A stretch of 41,994 nucleotides of DNA from an uncultured Alphaproteobacteria bacterium (GTDB lineage: Bacteria; Pseudomonadota; Alphaproteobacteria; CAAHEQ01; UBA3637): contig CALGXF010000053.1 in assembly GCA_937935995.1 (NCBI GenBank), forward strand, positions 1-41,994, written 5' to 3'. The notes beneath the pieces are model-generated. The model was given only the letters and a program-made list of their open reading frames with translations. It did no database searches and was not told where the DNA came from. The stretch's first letter is position 1. Each line of letters starts with the position of its first letter. Positions 24,215 through 32,390 of this stretch are shown piece after piece. The translations under genes and the position numbers were made by a program.

Positions 24215-27200
24215 ATGTCTATACACTTCCCACAGTACACATTTTCTCAAAAAGGCCGTTCCATGTTGGAAATGTTGGCCATTTTGGTTGTCATTGCCGT
24301 CATGGTAACAGCGTTGCTTGCCGGCTTTACCTATGCCATGAACAAAAATCGAGCCAATACCATTGCAAAAGACGTTGTTTTGCGGGCAGCTGCCATTTCG
24401 ACAGATCCGGCCTTTTCGAATTACGGCTTAAATACCACCATCGGTGCTTTGGGTTTTAAAGCTCAGGACGGCCGTTTAACTTATACTCAAACCAAAATAA
24501 CGACGACACGGTTTGCCATAGATGTCTCCCCCGTTTCCGAAGGCATTTGCAAACGGTTGGCCGAGGGAAATTATGCTTCTGCTGTGTCTGTTTCCGTTAA
24601 TGATAACCTCATTCAACCGGGAAATGTTTCTTTTTGCGGACAAGACAACAACAAACTGACATTCGTTTATGATGCCGTTATTCACGGCGCAATGCTGAAA
24701 ACATATGAATGCGGAGTTTGTTACAAAAAATCCGGAGATGATTGCGTGTATGCCTGTGAAGGCGCTCAAATTTGTACGGACGGCGGATGTGCCTGTCCGG
24801 CCGGAACACCGAACGGAGCCGATTCAATCACATGCACCTGCCCGGGTGATTTTGTTCCCAATGCTGATAATGTATGTGCATGCCCGTCCAATCAAGTCAG
24901 TGCCGGTGACAACAAATGCAAATGTCCGGATCCGATCACACAGTGGGACGGCGGAAAATGTATTTGTCCTGACGGCACGCCGACAGGTGCTGACCCGACA
25001 ACATGTGCCTGTTATGGGAACAAGGTTGTAAACGCGGCCAACACCTGCGTATGTGAAGGAAACAAAACAGACCCTGACAACGATGACGTTTGCACATGCC
25101 CGGAACCGATTACTTACTGGAACGGAACGCAATGTGTTTGCCCGGACAACCAAACATTATCGAACGGTCATTGTTGTCCCAGTCCAACCACGTACTGGAA
25201 TGGATCGGCTTGTGTGTGTCCCGACAATCAAACCCTGTCGAATGGCCATTGTTGCCCCAATCCAACCACGTACTGGAATGGATCAGCTTGTGTGTGTCCG
25301 AATGGTCAAACCTTGTCAAACGGCCATTGTTGCCCGGCACCAACCACGTATTGGAACGGGTCGACTTGTGTCTGTCCGGACGACAAAGTCTTAACCAACG
25401 GTGTTTGTTGTCCCAGCGGTCAAGTCGGTTCAAATGGTCATTGCTGTTCAGAACCCACCACCTATTGGAACGGAACAGCCTGTGTTTGCCCGAACAACCA
25501 AACATTATCGAACGGTCATTGTTGCCCCAGCCCCACAACGTACTGGAATGGCTCGGCCTGTGTGTGTCCGAATGGTCAAACCCTGTCAAATGGTCATTGT
25601 TGCCCGGCTCCGACAACATATTGGAACGGGTCAGCCTGCGTTTGTCCGACTTCGTCTCCCATCGGTCATGACGTAACAACATGTGTGTGTCCGGCCGGTT
25701 CCGTTAATTCCAACAATCATTGTTGTGCCAGCCCTCAAACCTATTGGAATGGCTCAACCTGCGTCTGCCCGAGTGGAACGCCGGCGAATGCAAATCCGAA
25801 CACATGTCAATGTTATGCAGGACAGACATTGACCAATAACGGATGCTGTTCAAGCCCTCGAACCTATTGGAACGGATCGGCCTGTGTCTGCCCGTCCGAT
25901 GCCCCGACCGGACATGATACGACAACATGCGCTTGTCCGGCTGGAGCAAATTTGAACACAGCCACAAATACATGCGTCACATGTACATCCCCCAAAACGC
26001 AATGGGATGCGATAACGAATCAATGTGTTTGCCCCACCGGTGCTCCGACAGGTCACGATGCCAATACATGTCAATGCCCGGTTGGCCAAATCAACATGAA
26101 CGGCACATGCGGAACTTGCCCGGCTCCGACAACGTATTGGAACGGGTCGGCTTGTGTCTGTCCGACGGGAACGTATTTAACAACGATGTCGAATGGGTCA
26201 ACAGTTTGTTTACCGTACTGCGAACAAACAAATACGGGATTATTCTTGTTAGTTGATCGAAGCGGATCAACAACCGGAACTGTTATGGAACGAATCAATG
26301 CTTCTTTAAACAGCCTTAATTTCCCGTTACAAGGCAATACGGCGCTTTACCACCAAACGAACGGAAGTTGTAATCAATCTGGCAAAGCGATTGCTGTTTT
26401 GCCTTACGGTTCTCATACACAAGCAGAATTTGACCAATGGTTTAATGTTACCAAAAATGTCCAATGTGCAAATGCTGACGGCACATATTTCCATACAGCG
26501 TTACAAGACATTGCCGCCAACTATTGTACGAACGGCGCCAAAATTATCATTGCTTTGTGGACAGACGCTGAATTAGGAAACGGAACGGATATGAAAAACG
26601 CATTGATAACAATGAAAAACAACTGTAATGTGCATGTCTTCTTTATTTCCAAAAACGATAATGACAGAAGTTACATCACAGGCGCTTTAGATGCGTCTCA
26701 ATATCAATTCTTTACCTTTGAAGACACAAGCAGCATTCAAACAGCTATTAATAATGAAATTCAGGATCAGCTTTGTATCCGTCCCGATACCGGCTTTAAT
26801 CCGTACGCAAAAGATGCTTACGTGTGTAACCGGCTGCAAGAAGAAGCCCCGGCACGGCTTTTCATGACGGAAAGTCAATGTAACTTATGCGGTAACAGCA
26901 CAACATTCTGGAATGACGATTCTAACGGCAGTTGTTGGGGATGCAACCGATCAACGCAAGAAAAAACGACACAAGCTCAATGTTACAAATGTGCCAATCG
27001 TGTCTACACAACGGCAGGCCAATGCATGAACTGCAACCGCAATCCGGAAACAAATCCGGTAACGACGCAAGCAGACTGCAACAGATGTCCTAGCTCTGCG
27101 CCCCGTTATTGGAGAGCAACCGACGGCAAGTGTTTCAGTTGTAATGACGGAACATCACAAAGTAAAATCACGGCAGATGAATGCGGTCGATGCCCGAACA

Positions 27201-27268
27201 GAACATGGACGGACAGCGGCAACGGAGATGGTCTCGGTTCTTGTAAACGAAGCTATGCCCTGTGGTAA
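24215..27268 (+). CDS. Giant modular prepilin with Cys-rich repeats and VWA domain
   Basis: A 1017-aa protein. The N-terminus is a class III-type prepilin signal: a short leader ending KG14, then RSMLEML with Glu at +5 and a hydrophobic helix (about 17-42). A pilin-like domain follows to about 165. Residues about 165-670 carry Cys-rich modules, ten with the core TYWNG..CVCP and two QWD variants, most on a 26-aa period (unit CPxPTTYWNGSACVCP plus about 10). Then comes a VWA domain (about 672-850) with MIDAS residues DRSGS, a Thr in DGTYFHTAL and Asp in WTDAE. Last is a Cys-rich tail of CxxC pairs. It is probably a type IV pilus-like tip or surface adhesin. AAGGAGG precedes the ATG. No pilus motor genes are nearby. 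A shared terminator follows. Confidence 0.85.
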   Translation: MSIHFPQYTFSQKGRSMLEMLAILVVIAVMVTALLAGFTYAMNKNRANTIAKDVVLRAAAISTDPAFSNYGLNTTIGALGFKAQDGRLTYTQTKITTTRFAIDVSPVSEGICKRLAEGNYASAVSVSVNDNLIQPGNVSFCGQDNNKLTFVYDAVIHGAMLKTYECGVCYKKSGDDCVYACEGAQICTDGGCACPAGTPNGADSITCTCPGDFVPNADNVCACPSNQVSAGDNKCKCPDPITQWDGGKCICPDGTPTGADPTTCACYGNKVVNAANTCVCEGNKTDPDNDDVCTCPEPITYWNGTQCVCPDNQTLSNGHCCPSPTTYWNGSACVCPDNQTLSNGHCCPNPTTYWNGSACVCPNGQTLSNGHCCPAPTTYWNGSTCVCPDDKVLTNGVCCPSGQVGSNGHCCSEPTTYWNGTACVCPNNQTLSNGHCCPSPTTYWNGSACVCPNGQTLSNGHCCPAPTTYWNGSACVCPTSSPIGHDVTTCVCPAGSVNSNNHCCASPQTYWNGSTCVCPSGTPANANPNTCQCYAGQTLTNNGCCSSPRTYWNGSACVCPSDAPTGHDTTTCACPAGANLNTATNTCVTCTSPKTQWDAITNQCVCPTGAPTGHDANTCQCPVGQINMNGTCGTCPAPTTYWNGSACVCPTGTYLTTMSNGSTVCLPYCEQTNTGLFLLVDRSGSTTGTVMERINASLNSLNFPLQGNTALYHQTNGSCNQSGKAIAVLPYGSHTQAEFDQWFNVTKNVQCANADGTYFHTALQDIAANYCTNGAKIIIALWTDAELGNGTDMKNALITMKNNCNVHVFFISKNDNDRSYITGALDASQYQFFTFEDTSSIQTAINNEIQDQLCIRPDTGFNPYAKDAYVCNRLQEEAPARLFMTESQCNLCGNSTTFWNDDSNGSCWGCNRSTQEKTTQAQCYKCANRVYTTAGQCMNCNRNPETNPVTTQADCNRCPSSAPRYWRATDGKCFSCNDGTSQSKITADECGRCPNRTWTDSGNGDGLGSCKRSYALW
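25095..26165 (+). repeat. 78-bp coding repeats inside the modular prepilin
   Basis: Tandem and spaced copies of a unit encoding about 26 residues with core TYWNG; the clearest run is about 25170-25660, where adjacent units are nearly identical in DNA. The high identity makes copy number prone to change by recombination or slippage. It also generates long shadow frames on both strands. Confidence 0.9.
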
Positions 27269-27300
27269 TGGGTTCGGTTCCGATAAACAAAGCCGCGATA

Positions 27301-27333
27301 TAAAAAAGCCCTCTTCTTCAGAGGGCTTTTTCT
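27301..27333. terminator. Bidirectional terminator between prepilin and hydrogenase
   Basis: AGCCCTCT (27307-27314) pairs with AGAGGGCT (27320-27327) around 5 nt; A-run on the left and T5 on the right. It serves both the plus-strand prepilin and the minus-strand hydrogenase operon. Confidence 0.9.
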
Positions 27334-29109
27334 TTATTTTTTCAATTCCGGATGATGTTTGTAAAGCGGAATAGCTTCATAATGCGTATGCAGTAAGTGA
27401 TGCGACTTATTGCTGAGCGGCGCACCCAAGAAGTCTTTATACAACTTTTGAACATCCGGATTTTGATGAGAACATCTGAATTCCGAATGCTTATCATCGC
27501 ACATCAACCCTTTCATGCGCGCCATACGAACTTCATTCGTCACACCGCGAGGCTGCCCGCCGCCGCCGATACATCCGCCGTTACAAGCCATGACTTCAAT
27601 GAAATGATATGGCGGTTCTTCCCCTTTTTCCAACGCATCGCGCACACGATCCAAAACAGTTCCCACATTGCCGGTTCCATGTGCGACCGCAATCCGAATT
27701 TCTTTACCGTTTAAATTCATTGTCATTTCTTTGATGCCTTTTTCAATGCCCAAAATCGGCTTGATTTCCAAGTCTTTTTCGTCCATTTCCTGTCCGGTAA
27801 CCAAATAATGAACTGTCCGAAGCGCGGCTTCCATCACGCCGCCCGAAAAACCGAATACTGTTCCGGCACCCGTGTATTCGCCCAAAGGATTGTCCGCACA
27901 TTCTTCGGGTAAATTGACAAAGTCAATGCCGGCTTGTTTAATCATGCGTGCAATTTCACGTGTCGTCAAAGACACATCAACATCTTGGTAACCGCTGGAA
28001 AACATTTCCTTTGACCGAATAACTTCGAATTTCTTGGCCGTACACGGCATGACGGAAACAACTTTAATTTTCCCGGCATCAACACCGATTTTGTCGGCAT
28101 AATATGTTTTAGCCAACGCCCCCACAATCGCGTGCGGAGATTTGCAAGACGAGAAATGCGGTATCATATCCGGATAGAATTTTTCCATATAATCTACCCA
28201 CGCCGGACAACAACTGGTAATCATCGGCAAAACACCGTTTCCTTTTGTCAAACGTTCGACGAACTCTGACCCTTCTTCCATAATCGTCACGTCAGCGCCA
28301 AAGTTAGTATCGAAAATCGCCTTAAATCCCAATCGCCGCAAAGCCGCATAAATCTTGCCTGTCGTAACGGTACCGGGTTCCAATCCGAAGGCTTCGCCCA
28401 AAGAGACCCGCACAGCCGGCGCAATTTGAACCACTGTGTGATATTCAGGGTTTTGCAAGATATTCCAAACTTCTTCGGAGTTATCATATTCACTTAAAGC
28501 GCCTGTCGGACAGTGTGCCGTACATTGGCCGCACTTAATACACGGCGTATCGGCAAGAGGTAAATCACCGGCCGGAGCCACGTGTGTATCAATACTGCGG
28601 TCCAAGAACGCCAACGCCCACACATTTTGAATGGTTTGACACACTTCAACACATCGGCCGCACAAAATACACTTGCGCGGATCCAACACGATACATTTCG
28701 TACTGTCATCCGCCGGCATTTCTTCTTTAGACGGAATAATGTTTTCAAATGTTCTTTCACGCAATCCGAATGTCGATGCCAACGATTGCAATTCACAACA
28801 TTCATTCCGAATACACGTCAAACATTCGTTCGGATGATGAGACAATTCTAACTTTAAAATCGTCCGTCGTGTTTCGATAATTTCCGGATCCCGTGTAATG
28901 ATATCCATTCCTTCTTCCGCCGGCGTACAACAGGCACGCAACATTTTGCCATTGACCTTAACCACACAAATGCCGCAAGACGCCCGCGGATGCAAGTCCG
29001 GATGATAACATAAAGTCGGAATATCTACTTGGATTTTTTTGGCTGCATCCAAAATGGTTGTTCCTTCGGGAACTTCAACATCTACGCCGTCAATTCTTAA
29101 TTTAATCAT
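27334..29109 (-). CDS. hndD: [FeFe]-hydrogenase catalytic subunit (HydA/HndD type)
   Basis: A 591-aa catalytic subunit that reversibly reduces protons. The order of centres is: N-terminal [2Fe-2S] domain (C34 region, CGIC, ACCTP), His-ligated [4Fe-4S] (HHPNECLTC..NECC), two [4Fe-4S] ferredoxin motifs (CILCGRCVEVC and CIKCGQCTAHC), then the H-cluster signatures TSCCPAW, MPCTAKKFE and EVMACNGGCIGGGGQP. The C-terminal small-subunit-like segment (LYKDFLGAPLSNKSHHLLHTHY region) completes an M3-type enzyme of standard length. It is the last gene of hndA-hndC-hndD. The HydE, F and G maturases it would need are outside the window. Confidence 0.96.
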   Translation of the reverse strand: MIKLRIDGVDVEVPEGTTILDAAKKIQVDIPTLCYHPDLHPRASCGICVVKVNGKMLRACCTPAEEGMDIITRDPEIIETRRTILKLELSHHPNECLTCIRNECCELQSLASTFGLRERTFENIIPSKEEMPADDSTKCIVLDPRKCILCGRCVEVCQTIQNVWALAFLDRSIDTHVAPAGDLPLADTPCIKCGQCTAHCPTGALSEYDNSEEVWNILQNPEYHTVVQIAPAVRVSLGEAFGLEPGTVTTGKIYAALRRLGFKAIFDTNFGADVTIMEEGSEFVERLTKGNGVLPMITSCCPAWVDYMEKFYPDMIPHFSSCKSPHAIVGALAKTYYADKIGVDAGKIKVVSVMPCTAKKFEVIRSKEMFSSGYQDVDVSLTTREIARMIKQAGIDFVNLPEECADNPLGEYTGAGTVFGFSGGVMEAALRTVHYLVTGQEMDEKDLEIKPILGIEKGIKEMTMNLNGKEIRIAVAHGTGNVGTVLDRVRDALEKGEEPPYHFIEVMACNGGCIGGGGQPRGVTNEVRMARMKGLMCDDKHSEFRCSHQNPDVQKLYKDFLGAPLSNKSHHLLHTHYEAIPLYKHHPELKK

Positions 29110-29118
29110 CTGAACCCT

Positions 29119-30948
29119 CTATCGTTTCATACAATTCACGTTACAACCAGCCCCTGATGCAGGCTTTTGCGCTTCAAGTTTGTTCATTTCGCTTTCCAGC
29201 TTGCTGATTTCGCCTTTCAGTTTCTTTTCAGCCTGCCGTTTTTCAACAGCTTGCTGAATCAAAGCCTCGTATTCATCATGGAAAAAGCGGATTGTTGATA
29301 AAACCGGATTAGGCGCTGTTTGACCCAAACCGCACAAAGCCCCCCGTTTCATGGCTTTGCCGATTTGTTCAATGAGTTCCAAATCTTCTTCGGTTCCCTT
29401 GCCGTCTGCAATTTTCTTCACCAACTGGAGCATTTGATAACCGCCAATTCGACACGGCGCACATTTACCGCAAGATTCATCTACCGTAAAGTTCAAATAG
29501 AATTTTGCGATTTCCACCATGCTGTCATCATGATCCATCACAATCATTCCGCCGGAGCCCATCATCGAGCCGATTTTTTTCAACTCTTCATAACACAGCG
29601 GCATATCCAAATGAGACGCCGGAATAACACCGCCGGACGGCCCTCCGGTTTGAACAGCCTTAAAGGGCTTCCCGGAACTGGTTCCGCCGCCGACTTCATT
29701 CACCATCTCTCCAACAGTCGTTCCCATCGGCACTTCGACCAAACCGGAATGTTTTACTTTTCCCGTCAAAGCAAACACTTTTGTTCCTTTTGACGTACAT
29801 GTTCCCATAGATTGGAACCAATCCGGTCCGTTTAAAATAATCGGCGCAACGTTGGCCAACGTTTCGACATTGTTAATGGCTGTCGGTTTGCCGAACAACC
29901 CTTTTTGCGTCGGATAAGGCGGACGAGGATGCGGTGTTCCGCGCTTGCCTTCCAATGATTCCAGCAAAGCCGTTTCTTCGCCACACACGAAAGCCCCGGC
30001 ACCGTATCGCAAATCCGCCATAAAATTAAAGTCAGACCCAAAAATGTTTTTACCTAAAATACCGTATTTTTTAGCCTGCTTAATCGCCAGTTCTACCCGT
30101 TGCAACGCCAACGGATATTCGGCACGAATGTAAAACCATCCGGATGTTGCGCCGGTTGCATAGGCCCCAATCATCATGCCTTCCAACACTTGGTGCGCCC
30201 CACCGCCTAAAATACAAGAATCCATATAGGCACCCGGATCGCCTTCATCTCCGTTGCACACCACGAATTTTTCGCCGTCAACTAATGGTGCTTTGGCGAG
30301 CATCTCCCACTTTGTTCCCGTAGGAAAGCCAGCACCGCCACGACCGCGTAAACCGCTCTTTTTGATGATGTCCAACACCTCTTCCGGCGTCATTTCCAAA
30401 CACTTCATCAATGCCTGATAACCGCCCAAAGCAATATATTCGCCCAAATCTTCCGGATCCGAATGGCCTAAATTTTTCAAAACCACTTTCTTTTGCTTTG
30501 TGAAGAACGGCAGCTTTAACGATAATTCCTTGCCTTGTAGATATTTAGACAACCGCAACGGTTCATCCGGTTTTTTATCCAAAGTCGGCACAATGTGTTC
30601 AGACACAATCAACCGCGCTACATCCGGCGTTACTTGCTGATACAAAAAGGGTTCTCGTCCTTTAATTTCCACCCGAGCCAACGGCCCCGACGCACATAAC
30701 CCCATGCATCCGGTAGCCACCATGCGGACTTTATCTTGAAGCCCAAACGTTTCCAGAGACTCTTTAAACGCATCAATGACGCTTTCTGCCCCACCGGAGT
30801 GACACCCGGTTGCATTACACGTATAAATCGCTGCCACATATTTTTGGACATCTTCTTTAAACGCTTCCCCCATTTTCAAAAGGTTTTCTTTTTGCGTCCG
30901 GCCCAGTTGTTTTAATTTTTCAATTTGTTCCTGCGTTAATTCCACCAT
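29119..30948 (-). CDS. hndC: NADH-binding flavoprotein subunit of [FeFe]-hydrogenase (NuoF/HndC-like)
   Basis: A 609-aa diaphorase subunit. An N-terminal thioredoxin-like [2Fe-2S] domain (CNATGC and CMGLCASGP) is followed by the NuoF domain with the FMN site GRGGAGFPTGTKW and NAD-site NGDEGDPGAYMD, then SLBB, then the [4Fe-4S] motif ESCGKCAPCR with the distant Cys in GALCGLG. After that, family members such as HydB/HndC usually carry a 2[4Fe-4S] ferredoxin domain. Here the sequence instead runs into a Lys/Glu coiled coil and ends CNVNCMKR. AAGGAG lies 7 nt before the ATG. The 9-bp gap to hndD indicates one operon. Confidence 0.94.
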   Translation of the reverse strand: MVELTQEQIEKLKQLGRTQKENLLKMGEAFKEDVQKYVAAIYTCNATGCHSGGAESVIDAFKESLETFGLQDKVRMVATGCMGLCASGPLARVEIKGREPFLYQQVTPDVARLIVSEHIVPTLDKKPDEPLRLSKYLQGKELSLKLPFFTKQKKVVLKNLGHSDPEDLGEYIALGGYQALMKCLEMTPEEVLDIIKKSGLRGRGGAGFPTGTKWEMLAKAPLVDGEKFVVCNGDEGDPGAYMDSCILGGGAHQVLEGMMIGAYATGATSGWFYIRAEYPLALQRVELAIKQAKKYGILGKNIFGSDFNFMADLRYGAGAFVCGEETALLESLEGKRGTPHPRPPYPTQKGLFGKPTAINNVETLANVAPIILNGPDWFQSMGTCTSKGTKVFALTGKVKHSGLVEVPMGTTVGEMVNEVGGGTSSGKPFKAVQTGGPSGGVIPASHLDMPLCYEELKKIGSMMGSGGMIVMDHDDSMVEIAKFYLNFTVDESCGKCAPCRIGGYQMLQLVKKIADGKGTEEDLELIEQIGKAMKRGALCGLGQTAPNPVLSTIRFFHDEYEALIQQAVEKRQAEKKLKGEISKLESEMNKLEAQKPASGAGCNVNCMKR

Positions 30949-30959
30949 TGCTTTTCTCC

Positions 30960-31448
30960 TTAAGACTCAGCCATTTTTTGACGCCATTCGTTAACCATTT
31001 TCGGCACATCCGTTGCAACAGTCTTTCCATACGTTTTACCATTGATAACAACAACCGGCGCCAATCCGCAGCATCCCAAACACCGAACAATTTGTAAATG
31101 GAACATACCGTCATCGGTTGTTTCTCCGTCTTTAATATTCAAACACCGTTGAAATCCTTCAATAATATCCGGCGCCCCTTTGATATGACAAGCCGTCCCA
31201 TCACACACGGATACAATGACTTTTCCCGGCGCATTCAGTTTAAAATAGTTATAAAATGTTAAGACAGCATAAATTCGCGCCATCGGAATCCCCAGCTCAC
31301 GACTGGTAACTTCCATAGCCTCCCACGGAACATACCCGAACACGCCCTGAATTTCATGAAGCGCCATAATCAACGCACCACGCTTTGATTTCCACTTCGT
31401 CAACAGCGCGTTTGTTTTATCTTTTATTTCTTGTTCTGTCTCACTCAT
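30960..31448 (-). CDS. hndA: NuoE-like [2Fe-2S] subunit of [FeFe]-hydrogenase
   Basis: A 162-aa thioredoxin-fold subunit with the four Cys ligands in CDGTAC and RCLGCCGLAP. It passes electrons between the flavin subunit and the catalytic subunit. The start at 31448 is preferred because GAGGGG lies 6 nt upstream; an in-frame TTG six bases earlier overlaps the spacing. First gene of the operon; the gap to hndC is 11 bp. Confidence 0.94.
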   Translation of the reverse strand: MSETEQEIKDKTNALLTKWKSKRGALIMALHEIQGVFGYVPWEAMEVTSRELGIPMARIYAVLTFYNYFKLNAPGKVIVSVCDGTACHIKGAPDIIEGFQRCLNIKDGETTDDGMFHLQIVRCLGCCGLAPVVVINGKTYGKTVATDVPKMVNEWRQKMAES

Positions 31449-31521
31449 TTTCAACCCCTCATAAAAAGTGCAACTTTAATCAGCGTTACCATACCTTTTT
31501 TAAAAAATCAAAGAAAAAAAC

Positions 31522-31611
31522 AGGATAATTTTTTATCCTTTTAAGCAACGGAAAAATCGCCTTTCTTTCAAGGCAAGTTCTTTTCAAAAAAGCCTTTTTT
31601 CATGACAAAAA
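31522..31611 (-). other. Hairpin-rich intergenic region upstream of hndA
   Basis: The 31449-31653 gap has no gene. It contains AGGATAA/TTATCCT (about 31522-31539) followed by Ts, and a GCCTT/AAGGC hairpin (about 31560-31575). These could be 5' regulatory structure for the hydrogenase operon. No clear riboswitch or FNR box was recognised. Confidence 0.3.
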
Positions 31612-31653
31612 CATACAATCATCTCTTCCTTTGAATATTTTTATATTTTTAAC

Positions 31654-31681
31654 TTGTTATTAACTCCTGCCCGGCTAGACT
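31654..31681 (+). promoter_or_regulatory. Upstream promoter of prepilin leader ORF
   Basis: TTGTTA (31654-31659), 16 bp, TAGACT (31676-31681), followed after about 12 bp by AAAGGGAG and the ATG of the 74-codon ORF. The -10 box resembles that of the large prepilin promoter (TAGATT). Confidence 0.45.
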
Positions 31682-31703
31682 GAAAAAAAAGAAAGGGAGA
31701 AAA

Positions 31704-31928
31704 ATGCAAAGAACGTTTGTTTCTTTTAATTTAAATAAAACAGCTGCGGTGACAGTGGAAATTTTCTGCCTTTTTCAACGGATGCTCAACCTGAACAAAT
31801 CTGTTTGTTCGGGCGCATATCTTTCAATTCTTCGTGTTTTGAAAGATTTTATGGACAAGAGGGTTTCTCTTGTTTATAATTTCAGTGTTGAACTGAAAAA
31901 TCTCAACTTAATTTTAAGAAAAGGATAA
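31704..31928 (+). CDS. 74-codon leader ORF before the small prepilin
   Basis: An ORF with an excellent ribosome site (AAAGGGAGA, 6-9 nt before ATG) whose TAA lies 5 bases before the prepilin ATG. Its end therefore overlaps the prepilin Shine-Dalgarno. The product is basic with no recognised domain. The frame contains a strong hairpin (31790-31799 with 31804-31813) and an internal promoter. It may be a coupling or regulatory leader rather than a functional protein; the large prepilin has a similar arrangement. Confidence 0.45.
   Translation: MQRTFVSFNLNKTAAVTVEIFCLFQRMLNLNKSVCSGAYLSILRVLKDFMDKRVSLVYNFSVELKNLNLILRKG
31852..31880 (+). promoter_or_regulatory. Proximal promoter of the small prepilin
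   Basis: TGGACA (31852-31857), 17 bp, perfect TATAAT (31875-31880). The predicted start near 31887 gives a 47-nt leader. An ACAAGAG/CTCTTGT hairpin (31855-31873) covers the spacer DNA. This is the best sigma70 promoter in the window. Confidence 0.7.
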
Positions 31929-31933
31929 AAAAC

Positions 31934-32329
31934 ATGAAAAAAACTGAAGCTGGTCGTTCAATGATTGAAATGTTGGGTGTTTTGGCGATTATCGGTGTGT
32001 TGTCCATCGGTGGTTTAGCCGGCTACACAATGGCGATGAACCGTCATCGTGCCAACACGATTTTGGACTATGCATCCCGTTGCGTTGTTGTTGCTCAAAC
32101 AACAGGTGACGGCTCTACATTGGGCACAGAAACAGACTGCCAAGAAATCTTGGACGGTGAAACATTGCCAGGTGGTGCAACAGCCATGACTTTGGGCGGC
32201 ACAGTTGATCAACCGACTGTTGATGTTACAGGCATTACCGACAAAGTAAAAGAAGCGATGGAAAACCGTTCCGGCGGTACCGTCAGCATTTCTAACGGTA
32301 AAATTACATTCAACACTTATGCTTCATAA
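31934..32329 (+). CDS. Small type IV prepilin-like protein
   Basis: A 131-aa protein with signal MKKTEAG followed by RSMIEMLGVLAIIGVLS: Gly at -1, Arg at +1, Glu at +5, then the hydrophobic alpha1 helix continuing into GYTMAMNRHRANT. The globular part has two Cys (SRC and TDC) that could form a pilin disulfide, and ends in a Gly/Thr-rich beta region. Phe or Met is usual at +1, so Arg is notable, and it is shared with the giant prepilin. Size and strong promoter fit a major pilin or pseudopilin. GGAT-type site before the ATG; terminator directly after, so it is transcribed without downstream partners. Confidence 0.88.
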   Translation: MKKTEAGRSMIEMLGVLAIIGVLSIGGLAGYTMAMNRHRANTILDYASRCVVVAQTTGDGSTLGTETDCQEILDGETLPGGATAMTLGGTVDQPTVDVTGITDKVKEAMENRSGGTVSISNGKITFNTYAS

Positions 32330-32349
32330 TCGTTGAAACGTAAAAACAC

Positions 32350-32381
32350 AAGCTCCCTTTCCGACGAAAGGGAGCTTTTTT
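32350..32381. terminator. Bidirectional terminator between prepilin and porin
   Basis: AGCTCCCTTT (32351-32360) pairs with AAAGGGAGCT (32367-32376) around a 6-nt loop, with T6 after it and A-rich sequence before it. Confidence 0.92.
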
Positions 32382-32390
32382 ATATTCTCG

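Noticed and set aside
25110..25682. Long minus-strand frame of 190 codons and plus-strand alternative frames inside the giant prepilin
   Set aside because: They arise from the 78-bp repeats of the real gene, lack ribosome sites and show repeat-derived residue patterns.
25095..26165. Regularly spaced repeats resembling a CRISPR array
   Set aside because: The repeats are 78-bp coding units with continuous translation and no unique spacers of constant length.
28494..28805. Alternative frames inside the hydrogenase genes
   Set aside because: Cys/Arg-rich shadows of the real Fe-S domains; no initiation signals.
31522..31575. Riboswitch upstream of the hydrogenase operon
   Set aside because: Only two simple hairpins are visible; no known aptamer core was recognised.
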